The translations under genes were made by a program, and so were the position numbers. DNA of 64,000 nt, taken from Peronospora farinosa (lineage: Eukaryota; Oomycota; Peronosporomycetes; Peronosporales; Peronosporaceae). The stretch spans positions 1 to 64,000 of the forward strand of contig CANTFK010000094.1 of assembly GCA_947646735.1 (NCBI GenBank), written 5' to 3'. Under the pieces are notes generated by a model. It did no database searches. It had not been told where the DNA came from and saw only the letters and a program-made list of their open reading frames with translations. Of this stretch, positions 9,960 through 20,434 are shown one piece after another (position 1 is the stretch's first letter; the number at the start of each line of letters is the position of its first letter).

Positions 9960-11099
9960 TCATCCTTCATAAATGATGACGCCCTTCTCTGGAACAGGCT
10001 TAGGTGGCACATATTCCTTTAAAGTTGGCGGTACGAATACTTTCTTGCCCTTGGAAAAGCTTGCTAGTGCAGCCATATGCTCGTTTGTGAAGGGAGTCGT
10101 TGATGAAGCATCCGTCTGTAACCACGGGTGCTGCAGTGCCATTGCGGCAGGTGGGCGCTCGCGTGGGTTTCGCACTAGCAAATACTCTATAAACTTTTTT
10201 GCTTGTTGAGATACCTGCGACTCGAGTTCTGCAGGATACTCAAACTCACCTTTGACAATCTTGTCTTCGACCTGTGAGAGAAAACGTGCGTCGAATGGAT
10301 ACTGTCCGAACAACAGGACATACGTGACAACCCCAAGAGACCAGAGATCAATTGCACAGTCGTAATTGGTATGCTTGCGGTACATCTCGGGCGCCATATA
10401 GTGCGGCGTTCCATTCATACCTGACATTTCACAGCCACCAATAGTGCCCATGTGAGCCAAGCCAAAGTCGATCAGCAGGACGCCATCCTGCAATTTCTGG
10501 GACTTGCACAGAATATTCTCAACCTTCACGTCACGATGCGTGATTCCATTAAGATGCAAGTATGCCAACACACTCAGCAATTGACGGATCACCTCAGCCA
10601 CGTCACTCTCCGACACTCGTGGAGCTCCTGGTCGGCACATTGCATCTAAGATTTCACCTCCCGTAGCCTTATCCGTCACAATTGCAAACTTGTCATCGTC
10701 CTGAAACACTTGCCGAAGTCGAAGAATTCCTGGATGTTTTACTTGTGCTAAGATGGCCAATTCGGACTGCAGCGCTTCGATCCGATTACTCGTGGACAAA
10801 TATTCCTGCCGAACCATTTTGACAGCCACCTCCTCATCACATTCACGCTCACGTTGCTTTTCTTCTGCCATTGTTTTGGCGCGATTGCGATAGGGAGGTC
10901 TTTTCGTCTTGGCCGCAAACACTTGACCAGTCTTGCCTTCGCCGATCTGGTACAGAATGTCGTAGGTATCTTCGAGTAGAGCCGCTTTTTTATCGTAATG
11001 TCCAAGAGCGAGGATGCCTGAGGCGGATAATGCGTTATCCTCAGACGTACGGTCATATTGTGCTCCTGGACGGAAGAAGCAGCTAAAACAGCGTAGCAT
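9960..11099 (-). CDS. Serine/threonine protein kinase (CaMK-like)
   Basis: 379 residues, intron-free, ATG at 11099 and TGA at 9960. The kinase domain spans ~47-327: glycine loop IGEGKTGQVFAAK (52-64), catalytic Lys in VAVKMV (K94), Glu of helix C in QSELAILAQVKHP (~E113), HRDVKVEN (188-195), DFG (211-213), APE (236-238), and DLWSLGVVTYVLLFGQYPF. These match an active CaMK-group enzyme. An insert of ~25 charged residues sits between the glycine loop and the catalytic Lys. The N-terminus MLRCFSCFF has two Cys that could be palmitoylated. The tail is Pro/Lys-rich. No EF hand is visible, so calcium dependence is not supported. This is the last host gene before the transposon island. Confidence 0.9.
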   Translation of the reverse strand: MLRCFSCFFRPGAQYDRTSEDNALSASGILALGHYDKKAALLEDTYDILYQIGEGKTGQVFAAKTKRPPYRNRAKTMAEEKQRERECDEEVAVKMVRQEYLSTSNRIEALQSELAILAQVKHPGILRLRQVFQDDDKFAIVTDKATGGEILDAMCRPGAPRVSESDVAEVIRQLLSVLAYLHLNGITHRDVKVENILCKSQKLQDGVLLIDFGLAHMGTIGGCEMSGMNGTPHYMAPEMYRKHTNYDCAIDLWSLGVVTYVLLFGQYPFDARFLSQVEDKIVKGEFEYPAELESQVSQQAKKFIEYLLVRNPRERPPAAMALQHPWLQTDASSTTPFTNEHMAALASFSKGKKVFVPPTLKEYVPPKPVPEKGVIIYEG

Positions 11100-11824
11100 T
11101 TTGTCGTTTAATGATAAAAATATCGAAGAGCTCTCGATGGGAATTTCGTTGCATTGTTAATGGAACATGTCACCAGAATGCTGACCCGATTTCATGTCGC
11201 GTGAAGGTTGCTTCAAGAATTGACATATACGATTTCTGCATTGCGACGATAGGCGACAGGCGGCTCCGATAATTTTAATGCCAGTTCTAATATTGCTTCT
11301 GCAAGCAGATGTGCGTGTCGCACTCAAGTAGACGATAAAGTTCTATATTTGCATGTCTCAGTCATCTGTCTGTATCCTAGCTACTCTGTCTCCTAACGCT
11401 CTCTGCTTCTGTTCAAAAATTACTAATTCCTAGTCATCTTATCTACTATCTACTGCACTATCTATGCGCAACAAAATAACAGCTAAGTTAATCGCAATAT
11501 CACGTAATCTTTCGTGACACAGAAAACACAGTCCATACTTACAACGCTCAACTTCCACACTATGCCTTTCGTTCTTTAGCTTTCTGTCTCTCCTTCCTCA
11601 ACTTTGGTATAGGAGGTTACCGGTTACATGAACTCTGTATCGTATACCGGGTAGCTAAAACAAATCAGATCACGCGTACGTGGAGGATGAGGAGACGCAT
11701 AGGATGAAGAGACGTTTGACATGACTAATATGTGACATAGATGTAGATCATGTAGTAAAAAGAAATATCTACGATCATCAAATCAATACCAAAATTCTCT
11801 CTTCCGCTTAAAGTCGTTCAGTCT
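11100..11824. other. Intergenic edge of the transposon island
   Basis: No gene. The kinase promoter should lie at the left end. Around 11486-11550 a ~60-bp block (TAATCGCAAT, TTTCGTGACACA, CAACGCTC) resembles 56144-56205 on the other side of the island in the same orientation. The stretch 11620-11820 looks like old LTR-type sequence but could not be assigned. Confidence 0.45.
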
Positions 11825-11943
11825 TCACTCAAGTGCAACCTTTCTTCGACTATAAAGCTTCTCTTCTTTTTGCCTCGCTTCGTTTCGGCTCGCGTGCTCA
11901 TTTCCTAACACTTGGAGGCCCTTGAACGTCCTTTGCGTGCTTT
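11825..11943 (-). pseudogene. C-terminal end of a split basic, possibly transposase-like reading frame
   Basis: On the minus strand the frame entering from the LTR at 11944 encodes a basic Glu/Lys/Arg-rich tail (QVLGNEHASRNEARQKEEK) ending at a stop at 11825. If the LTR insertion 11944-33538 is ignored, it lies in the same frame as the sequence at 33539-33700, with one stop at the join. Tails of this composition occur in pogo/DDE-type transposases, which is the best guess. Product identity is low confidence. Confidence 0.4.
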
Positions 11944-12611
11944 TGTGGTGGAGTGGGTTCTCAAAATTGTATGATGAGACCCCAAACCACTCACTGTGCC
12001 GGACTGCCGACTTTCGGAGGGGGCACCCTGATGCCGCGTATGGACCTTCTTTCACCTTGTGTACCCGTCGGCTGGCGGGTTGCACTCTTCGGAAGACTTG
12101 GTGACGATGTAGATGTCTGCCTTGAGGGAGGTAGACCTGGGGGGTCTCGAGTGGATATGCTTCACTCGGTGGGCCGGTAGGTAGCCACTCGATCGACCTT
12201 GTCGAGAGTGGACTTAAAGCCAAATTCTTCAGGGAGCTTGTCGTCCCTGGCCTTTTCCTTCTTGTTTAAGGGGTATCAACCACCTGACCTTTACGTTGCT
12301 CCCGGACCTTGAGGTGAGGGAGACCGCTTCCGATAGCGGGTCTTGGAGGGTGTTGCTACTCGAACGAGCTCACAGGCCAAATATATCCTGGAGCTCTATT
12401 CGCCCTTGAACTTCGCTACACAGCTGTCTTCGACGGGGGGCCAAAATATATCCCTTCCCGGAACAGTGGGTAACTTAGAGCAAGTTCTTCTTGGGTGACG
12501 GAGTCGTGCCACGTGGGGTTCAGCTCGCACTTGAGTCTAACCACACGTCTGTTTTCAACGGGGGGGTATATATATCCCTACCTCGGAACAGGCGTGTGGC
12601 CAGACTCGAGT
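11944..12611 (-). repeat. Family-C LTR, first half (split by element A copy 1)
   Basis: Starts TGTGGTGGAGTGGG and follows the solo LTR at 51850 base by base for most of its length. It stops abruptly at 12611, where the family-A LTR begins. It continues at 32697-33538, so the old LTR (~1.5 kb in total) was interrupted by the 20-kb element. The last five bases, CGAGT (12607-12611), are repeated at 32692-32696. Confidence 0.9.
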
Positions 12612-12921
12612 TGTAACAGGCTAAGGACCCGTTACCGTCTTACACGTTGAGGAAGCGCTCTTAATGAACTCGTAAATATAACTCTGTTTTATTTTTGTTT
12701 TAGTTTTAATTCGTAGTAAGTGCGAATATGTTCCCTAGCTCATGGGAACCACTCAATATGGAAGTCAATTTATTATTGGCTAATTATTGGGTCTGGCACC
12801 CCAATAATAAACCAATAATAAAATGACGCGCAGTATCCGCTAATCGGATACTGCCCTATGCCTACTTATGTAATTATGTATTAATCCTATAACTACTCAT
12901 GTAATAGGTAGACCCATTACA
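12612..12921 (-). repeat. Family-A 3' LTR, copy 1
   Basis: TGTAACAGGC to CCCATTACA. It differs from the other LTR of this copy (32373-32691) at the outer ends and lacks about ten bases (AAAAGGGCGG region). It shares diagnostic variants with the 3' LTR of copy 2 (CCTATGCCTAC and GTCTTACAC). Internal hairpins: GCAGTATCCG/CGGATACTGC and a long AT-rich stem around ATTATTGG/CCAATAAT. The complement of a polypurine tract, CACCCCACCTCTTT, lies just inside at 12923. Confidence 0.9.
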
Positions 12922-13034
12922 TCACCCCACCTCTTTAAGTTGCGCTTACCTCAACGTAAGCGCGAATCGCAGAAAGTTTCTTCTCGACCAACGGCGCAAC
13001 TCCGAACCTGCTCAGTTTGGCTTAACTGAGCAGC

Positions 13035-14441
13035 ATGGACCCTAGGCGTCCACGAAACAATGTCTCTGACAGCCAGAACTGGGAACACCAAGCGACAATC
13101 CGTAGAGATCAGGCGCCGCAGGTCATGGATGGGGACTTGAAACCGTGACGCTTGTATGGTCTTGAAGGTGCTGTCGAACCCGAGCCACTGGAGGTCATGA
13201 AGGACCTTTTCACGCGATACCGTACAGTGAGAGGCAAGGCGACGAACAACGCGTATACCGACGATGCGTTGCAGAGGTCTTGGTGTGCCTGCATCAGGCG
13301 CTGGAACGCGAGCCGACGTGAAGGAACGTCCTTCACGTCCTGGTTAGACGGTCGCGAGTGAACGCGTGATAGACACGCTATTGGCGACCTGCGCCGGCGC
13401 ATCTGTCGTATGACTTGTGACGAGTATCATCTTTGTTATGTCCACATTCGTGAGGGATGTCCAACGTGCAACGTGGGCAGATCGCGACCGGTCCGGCAGG
13501 AATGGGACGACTTGGTGTGTGTGCGAGGCATGCCCGACCATATTCGTCCATGGATCGCCCGTTATGAGAGAAGCCTTTCGGAGCTCCAGGTGTACGAGCT
13601 ACGGCGAGTGGGAGCGCGTCCTTACGATCGCCGACGGCATTCACGTAGCCGAGGTCGTCAACCGTATCATCCATATGCTCCCGAGCCTCGTAATAGATCT
13701 CGGTCTCGGAGTCGCTCGGGAGGTCGTCGCGGTTTCGTTGCTCGCGAGCGTTACGGCTCGCGAGATCGGGGATGGAACCGGCAGCGTCGGTCGCGATCAC
13801 CGTCTTTCTACGGGGCTCGTAGTCCTCGACCACGTCCGGGACATCTTGGGACAGCGTACTCGATGGCTCCCATGTATCGTCCGCCGGGGAATATCCCAAC
13901 CAGCGAACCCTGTAATGTTTCTCGACATGCTTCTTCATGGGCGCCGAGTTATTACTCGACGCCTGGAACTTGTTATCCTCGTGATCGACAATCCGGTCGA
14001 CAATCCAGCGTCGCGCACCCGATGCATCGACTAAGGGAGGAGGAGCATCACGACGGAAGACCTCTGGCGATGAGCGCCGATTCTCGTAATCGGACGCCTG
14101 TACGGTCGAATGATGAGCTGCGCCTACTTCGCGCTGAAGCCGAGGAGTCGAAGAATGCCCTACTTGATGCTCGTGAGATGGCTGAGAGAGCTCAAAATCG
14201 TGCGGATGCTGCGACTGAGGCTGCTGAGCGGACTCGACGTGAGCATCTGGTACTGGTTGAGCGCCTACGTCAACTCAAGACGACTGCGTTCGGAGGGCCT
14301 CAGCAGATCGAGTCTGCACGCGTTCGGGCAGGACTTGGTCCCAGTCGTCGTCAACGTCGTCGTCAAGGGATGTCGGATTTCGAGCCGGCACAGAAGAGCG
14401 GGGAAGATTCGAAGGGAGATCCGCCGGCAGGTAAGCCTTGA
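13035..14441 (+). pseudogene. Antisense RS-rich reading frame in element A, copy 1
   Basis: From an ATG at 13035, 114 bp inside the element's 3' LTR, one frame runs antisense to pol to 14441 (468 codons) with only two TGA stops, at about 13146 and 13359. The last 343 codons are uninterrupted and identical in copy 2. Visible features: Trp/Arg-containing N-terminal part (VRQEWDDLVCVRGMPDH), an Arg/Ser-dipeptide region (HSRSRGRQPYHPY), and a strong heptad region near the C-terminus (ELRLLRAEAEESKNALL). It overlaps the chromodomain frame on the other strand, so it could be a shadow of that frame. Antisense genes near the 3' LTR are known in some plant Gypsy elements. Confidence 0.45.
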
Positions 14442-15111
14442 GGCGCCCGACGTAGAACGTCGGGTGCAAACGCATCGATGTAGGTATGTCTAGTGTGTAA
14501 GCGTCACCATGCACCTTAACAACCCGAAATGGGCCAATATATCTTGGCGCTAACTTATTAGCGCCCACATTCGTCACTGAGGTGTTTGGTAATCCACTTG
14601 TTGATAACAATACTCTGTCACCTTCTTGAAATGTCAACATATTCTTTCGACCTCTTCTGTCTGCATTATACTTTTGCTTGTCGACTGCCTCTTGTAATGC
14701 ATCACGCACAAAAAGCGTGATTCCTTGTCGTAATAGTAGAAATTCGGTTACTGCAGCCGAACTTACAGGCGACGTATGTTCTTTTGGAGCATTATTGGCA
14801 ACGGAAGACGCGATGGAAAGCATCGCGTCAGGAGTAGATATGCCGTTGGCCACAAAATTACCAGTAGTAGGTGCATCGGCAGCAACCTTATGCGCATCGT
14901 AATCACTCATCAATAGTTTCGGCGCAATTTCATCCGTAGATACTCCCCCACCAAGCTTGGAGACAGGGTGTTCTGAAGCTGAGAGAGCAAGCAGCGCCGG
15001 AACGCGAGGATGACTCGCGTTGTTAACGAAAAAGGGCGTCAACCCGGTTGACGCGTGGACAGCATTGTTAATTGCAAACTCTGCAAGTGGAAGAAATGAA
15101 CTCCATGATGA
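13378..15111 (-). pseudogene. Integrase C-terminus and chromodomain of element A, copy 1
   Basis: On the minus strand the frame resumes after the solo LTR with LPLAEFAINNAVHAS (end of the integrase core), then a GPF/Y-type module (LAPRYIGPFRVVKVHGDAY), an acidic/Ser linker, and a chromodomain (YRVRWLGYSPADDTWEPS). The whole run to 13378 is a single frame except for a TGA near 14274, shared with copy 2. The chromodomain would steer integration to heterochromatin. Confidence 0.85.
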
Positions 15112-16197
15112 TGTGGTGAAGTGCAATTTTTGTGATATGAAGGTCCCGGACTCCAGTTGGATTCAGAGTATAGGCCGTGGGTCAGGGACAGGGGACCAGA
15201 GAGACAGGGGCCTCGAAGGGGAGCGACCGTTGGTGGAGGACAATCCGCAGAGACCGCCGAAGAAAAATCAGCATCAGGGTACCGGTTAACCGGTACCAAA
15301 GGGAGTTGATCATGGCCGCTTATTGATCGACCTGGCCCCTCGTTGGTAGGCCCGGGTTCCTCATAGGTCGACCTGGGTCCCTCATCGGTCGACCTCGGCC
15401 CCTCATCGGTCGACCCTCGGCCCCTCTTTGGTCGACCCGGTCCCTCATTGGTAGACCTGGGTCCCTCATCAGTCGACCTCGGCCCCTCGGGGTTCAGCCA
15501 CTCCGTACCAGTTAATACAAGGATCAGACTAGTCGACGCAAGGAATCAGAGCTTCAGGCAAGGATAGAGTAAAGGAGGTAAAAGGATAGGACTATATTAA
15601 ATACTACTCAATTTGCGATCTACGTGGCACGACTCCGTCACCCAAGAAGGACTTGTTCTAAGTTACTCACTGTTCCGGGAAGGGATATATTTGGCCCCCC
15701 GTCGAAGACAGTTGTGTAGCGAAGTTCAAGTGCGAATAGAGCTCCAGGATATATTTGGCCTGTGAGCTCGTTCGAGTAGCAACACCCCCCCCCCAAGACC
15801 CGCTATCGGAAGCGGTCTCCCTCACCTCAAGGTCCGGGAGTAACGTAAAGGTCAGGTGGTTAATACCCCTGAAACAAGAAGGAAAAGGCCAGGGACGACA
15901 AGCGCCCCTGAAGAATTTGGCTTTAAGTCCACTCTCGACAAGGTCGATCGAGTGGCTACCTACCGGCCCACCGAGTGAAGCATATCCACTCGAGGCCCCC
16001 CCAGGTCTACCTCCCTCAAGGCAGACATCTACATCGTCACCAAGTCCTCCGAAGAGTGCAACCCGCCAGCCGACGGGTACACAAGGTGAGAGAAGGTTCA
16101 TACGCGGCATCGGGGTACCCCCTCCGACAGTCGGCAGTCCGGCACAGTGAGTGGTTTGGGGTCTCATCATACAATTTTGAGAACCCACTCCACCACA
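15112..16197 (+). repeat. Solo family-C LTR inside integrase, copy 1
   Basis: TGTGGTGAAG to CCACCACA, 1086 bp, flanked on both sides by ATGA (15108-15111 and 16198-16201), a perfect 4-bp target duplication. It interrupts the integrase frame between the DDE Glu region and LPLAEFAINN. It contains a short array of ~20-bp GAC-CGATGAGGGACC-type repeats at 15340-15490. No internal element sequence remains, so it arose by LTR-LTR recombination. Confidence 0.95.
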
Positions 16198-16201
16198 ATG
16201 A

Positions 16202-18448
16202 GAACGATGTTGCATAACTGCGCAAGACATCTTCGAGCACTCTGTTGACACGCTCCGTTTGCCCATCCGTCTCTGGATGGGCCGCCGCAGACATAAGCAA
16301 CCGCGTGCCTAATAGCTGGAATAATTTGGCCCAGAAAGCCCGAAGTGAAACGCGGGTCACGGTCCGAAACAATAGATTCTGGCAAGCCGTGATGCCTAAA
16401 GATAAGATCAATGAAGATCTTCGCTGTCGTCTCCGCCGTAATGTTGGCGGAGACCGGAGCAAAATGCACCATTTGCTGAATCGATCCACTAGAACCACTA
16501 CGCCCGTGCGTTTCTGTTCATCCGGTGGAAGGCCAAAGATAAAATCCATGCTGACCGAGCGCCAGGCTTCCGTAGCAATCGGAAGCAGACGCAATGGGGC
16601 TTGTAAGACGGCGCGGGCTTCACACGCTGACAGTTTTCGCAGAGGCGTACCCATTTCTGGATGTACTCATACATTCGCGGCCAGAAAAATACGCGAGAAA
16701 TAGCTGCAAACGTCTTCTCGCGACCCAGATGTCCGCCAGCTGGGCTGTCGTGAAATTCATGAACCAATCGGGCTCGAAGGTCGTCATCAGCAGGGATGAC
16801 GACACGCGGGGAATCAAAGACGTCCATCGTGTACGTCAGCAACGGACCGTCAAGCGCGTAACGCTTGATGTTGTCGCGTGTTGGTTTCGTCAACTTCGCG
16901 AGTAATTTTTCGCTCGGGTCCCTGAGATAGTTGATTATTCCTGCATAGAAGGAATCATTCGCGTAGGATTCAGCGATCTGAGTTCGGATCGAAAGCACGG
17001 GGTTCGAAATCATCGCATTAAGTCCCAGTTCAATACAACACACACAGATATCTTCGTCGTCATCAACATACTACGATTGATGACCCATATCACGCCGAGG
17101 ATCGTAATCAGGACGACGAGAAAGCGCGTCGGCGAGAATGTTATTCTTGCCAGGCTTGTAATGCACCACAAAATTATACTCGGCAAAAAATGACAACCAC
17201 CGTGCCATACGCTGGGACAAGTGAGGACTCTTGACGGCGGTACGCAATGATGCGTGATCTGTGTAGATAGAAAACATCTTTTCGCCGAGCAAATATACTC
17301 TAAACTTGATTAGCGCGTAACGCATAGCCAAAAGTTCCGTGTCGTGTACTGGATAATTTTTCTCGGCAGGTTTCATCTGTCGTGATTGAAAACTCACGAC
17401 GCGCTCTCGACCCTTGTCATCAAATTGCATGAGGGCACATCCTATAGCAAAATTGCTCGCGTCACACACGACGTGGAATGGCTTAGAGTCATCAGGTAAC
17501 ATCAGCACGGTGCCTCGGACGAGCTCTTCTTTACGGAGTCGAAGGCATATTGATGTTCTGCCGTCCATAACCATACTGCATCTTTCTTGAGCAAAGTCGA
17601 TGATGGCTGAATTATCTCAGTATAATTCTTCATATACTTATGCAAGTAATTCGCCAGACCGAGCCATTGACGTAATTCAGTTTGGTTCCTGGGCGTTGGC
17701 CAGGAACAGATCGATGAGATCTTCTCAGGATCAGCGCGGACACCTTCCTTGCTGACGTAACAACCGAGTACTGGAATCTCGGGAGCGCAGAAGACACATT
17801 TCTTCAAATTAGCATACAATTTATTCTCGCGCATAGCTTGAAACACCTGCTTCAAGTGTCGAAGGTGTACCTCCATAGCGCTGAGCTTTTGCTCAGCGCG
17901 GCTGTGAACAAAAATGTCGTCAAAGTAGCTCGGTGCAAAGTCGCGAAGTGGACGAAGTACTTGTGTCACCATCCGATTGAACGTAGCTGGAGCATTCTTA
18001 AGACCTTGTGGCATGACTAGCCACTCTCAAAGCATACCGCTTGGGGTGCTGACTGCAGTGAACGGAATGTCACTGTCCCTCATGAGGATCTGATAGAAAC
18101 CGTCTGTCAGATCTATGGCACTGTAGATCTCGCTCCCGGACATGGTATTTAATACCATGTCTTTTCGATGAATAGGCGTTTGAGCCGGGATAGTGGCGTC
18201 ATTCAGCTTGTTGAAGGCGTGAACAATGCGCCAACCGCCGGTGGCTTTCTTCACACAGAAAGTCGGACTCGAATGTGGCGAGATATTCTCGCGGACATGG
18301 CTAGCCTTGCGGCGACCCTCGAAAAATTCATCAATAGCGATGACTTGGTCGCGCGGTAATGGCCACTGCCGTGTCACGCAATATTTCGATCCTGGCACGA
18401 GATCTATCTCGTGCCGCACACCACGATCCGCCGGAAGCTCAGCTGGAA
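16202..18448 (-). pseudogene. RT, RNase H and integrase of element A, copy 1
   Basis: Minus-strand order: reverse transcriptase with GGWRIVHAFNKLND, SAIDLTDGFYQI, MPQGLKNAPATFNRM and active site YFDDIF; RNase H with VVCDASNFAIGCAL and YTDHASL intact; integrase HHCC finger (HEFHDSPAGGHLG, CENCQRVK); DDE core (SMDFIFGLP, VSDRDPRF, HPETDGQTERVN). Lesions shared with copy 2 include a TGA before EWLVMPQ (~18030), a frameshift at the RT/RNase H join (~17540) and frameshifts around 16500-16600. An extra G near 16340 is private to this copy. Confidence 0.9.
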
Positions 18449-20033
18449 TTTACTCCGGGAAAATATCGGCGTACTCACGGGCGATATCGTATACAGGGTT
18501 GCCCGAAGCACGAAGAGCATCCCAAGACTGTGCCGCGAAGCGTTCTTCGCACGCTGATTTAGGCTCGGCGCTCTTCGGGCGAGCCTCCAGAACTTCTTCA
18601 CTGGCTGCTTCGGTGGCTGAAACGATGCACACTTGCTCGATGTCGCCGGCCTTGAGGTCATGAAGGAAGTCTTTCCATGTAAGGTCCGGCAGAGATGTGA
18701 TATCTGCAGCAGTGCACGGTGGGCTCGCTACCTCAATGTAGTGGCCACGATGTGGGGATCCCTCCACATATTCAAGTGCGCATACGGATTCCGTCACTAC
18801 GGAATCAAATGCATCAGCATCTTGACGTGAATTTCGTCGTCTCGGTGATCGGCGTGCTCCTTTCTTGCGTTTTCTCTTGCGTCTCGAGCCCCTGCTCGAG
18901 ACTGGCACGTCGCTATCACAAGAGGTTGATGTACCCCCCTCTAGACGTGGGAGCTCTGTCTCCACCACGTCGGTCTCATGCGGATCTATAGTCCGCCCAT
19001 TCTCGTCAATCAATAGCGAGAGCTCGTCTTCGACCGCTTCACTTGTTTGCAGGAGACCCTGCTCGACCGCCTCGATATTTATCGGGAGCCTCTGCTCGTC
19101 CGATGTACTTGTACGCGGAAGCCCCTGCTCGACCGCCTCGAAATTGATCGGGAGCCTCTGCTCGTCCGATGTACTTGTACGCGGAAGCCCCTGCTCAACC
19201 GCCTCGATATTTATCGGGAGCCTCTGCTCGTCCGATGTGCTTGTATGCGGGATCCCCTGCTCGACCGCCTCGTTGAGAATCGGGAACCCCTGTTCGACCG
19301 ATGTCTATGTGTGCGGGAACCGCTGTTCGACCGCCTCGTTGTGAATCGGGAACCCCTGTTTGACCGATGTCTGTGTATGCGGTAACCGCTGTTCGACCGC
19401 CTCGTCGTGTGGATCCGTCAGTGTAACGGAACATATTGCGCACAGAGGGCCATCGCTCTCTGTGTGTTGTCTACTAATCGTGGCGAGTTCGTTCACGACC
19501 CTGACGTGAGGCCAATCGGATGATGCGACCTTTAAATGAGTGAACACTTCGCTGACGTCATATCTGCTTCGTCGTTTGACGGACCGAGATATCCGATCTA
19601 TCTTCGGCTGATACCGTGACAGCCACGGTATTCCAAGTATGCAATTGGATGCATAGTTCATCTCGTACACCAAAAATTCGTCATTACTCTGGCCACCTCC
19701 GACGTTGTACGGTAAAATCATTGTTTTGCGCGAAACACGTTTTGGTTGTCCATCGTCAAGTTTGACAACAATGTCACCTGGACCTTCTCGAACCGTGACA
19801 GTCGACGGGAGGAGGGACAAACAGGATGCACAAAAGAAGTTGTTGGAAGCGCCAGAATCCAAAAACGCTCGAAGTGGTCGCTTCACTCTAGCGACGATGA
19901 GACTGATACTAATCAGTCTCGAATAATCGCGCATGGTGGTGGCATTGAAGTGAGTATGGATCACTTTGGGGCTAGGAGCCCGAGCTACCACCTGCGTACT
20001 CGGGGCTCCATTTCTGCCAGTAGGGCGCTCCAC
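18449..20033 (-). pseudogene. Protease and repeat-bearing linker of element A, copy 1
   Basis: The aspartic protease motif FLDSGASNNFF lies near 19840. After it comes a linker with 22-residue tandem repeats (66-bp DNA unit, 19050-19390; TSTSDEQRLPINFEAVEQ type), then a Lys/Arg-rich patch (SRRKRKRKKGARRSPRRR) and the approach to RT. A TAG in the repeat region and a TAA at the RT boundary are shared with copy 2. The repeat tract differs slightly between the copies. Confidence 0.85.
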
Positions 20034-20035
20034 GC

Positions 20036-20434
20036 CTACTGAAACCGTTTAATTTTGGTCGGGACCACCGACGACACAGCATCTTCTCGTGATACATCTG
20101 TGTTCATAGTCACCATCGCAGGTGCTCGACAGACAGCCGCACAATGGCTTGTCTTGCCACAGCAAAAACACTTCATCGTGTTAGGATTGAGAATGTCGCG
20201 GCCTAATGATTTGCCGCGACCACGATAGGACTCGATTGCATCAATTTCCATTGGCTCTGGGCTAGACGTCCGGGGATGTTGCGAAACTGCGTGAAAGTAC
20301 GATGACGCGACAGTGTAATCTTCACGAAAAACGAGGGGAAATGCATCCTAGAGGGACTACGGCTCAGCACGATTGAGGCAAAAACGTGTCATGCCCTCCT
20401 TCATACCAAAAATCAAGACATGGACTTGTGAAGC
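20036..20434 (-). pseudogene. gag C-terminal part with zinc knuckle, element A copy 1
   Basis: Continues gag after the inserted element B (HVLIFGMKEGMTRF), then PEPMEIDAIES and a CCHC-like knuckle CFCCGKTSHCAAVC at about 20130-20175. A TAG stop occurs soon after RFCLNRAEP. The gag N-terminal part is at 31704-32346. Confidence 0.85.

Noticed and set aside
11825..12223. 132-codon minus-strand frame as a gene
   Set aside because: Most of it is LTR sequence; only the last ~40 codons belong to an older split frame.
13417..14034. 205-codon frame overlapping the RS-rich antisense frame (mirror at 54012-54629)
   Set aside because: Third overlapping phase of the same GC-rich segment, no domain features and no start context; one antisense frame is already questionable.
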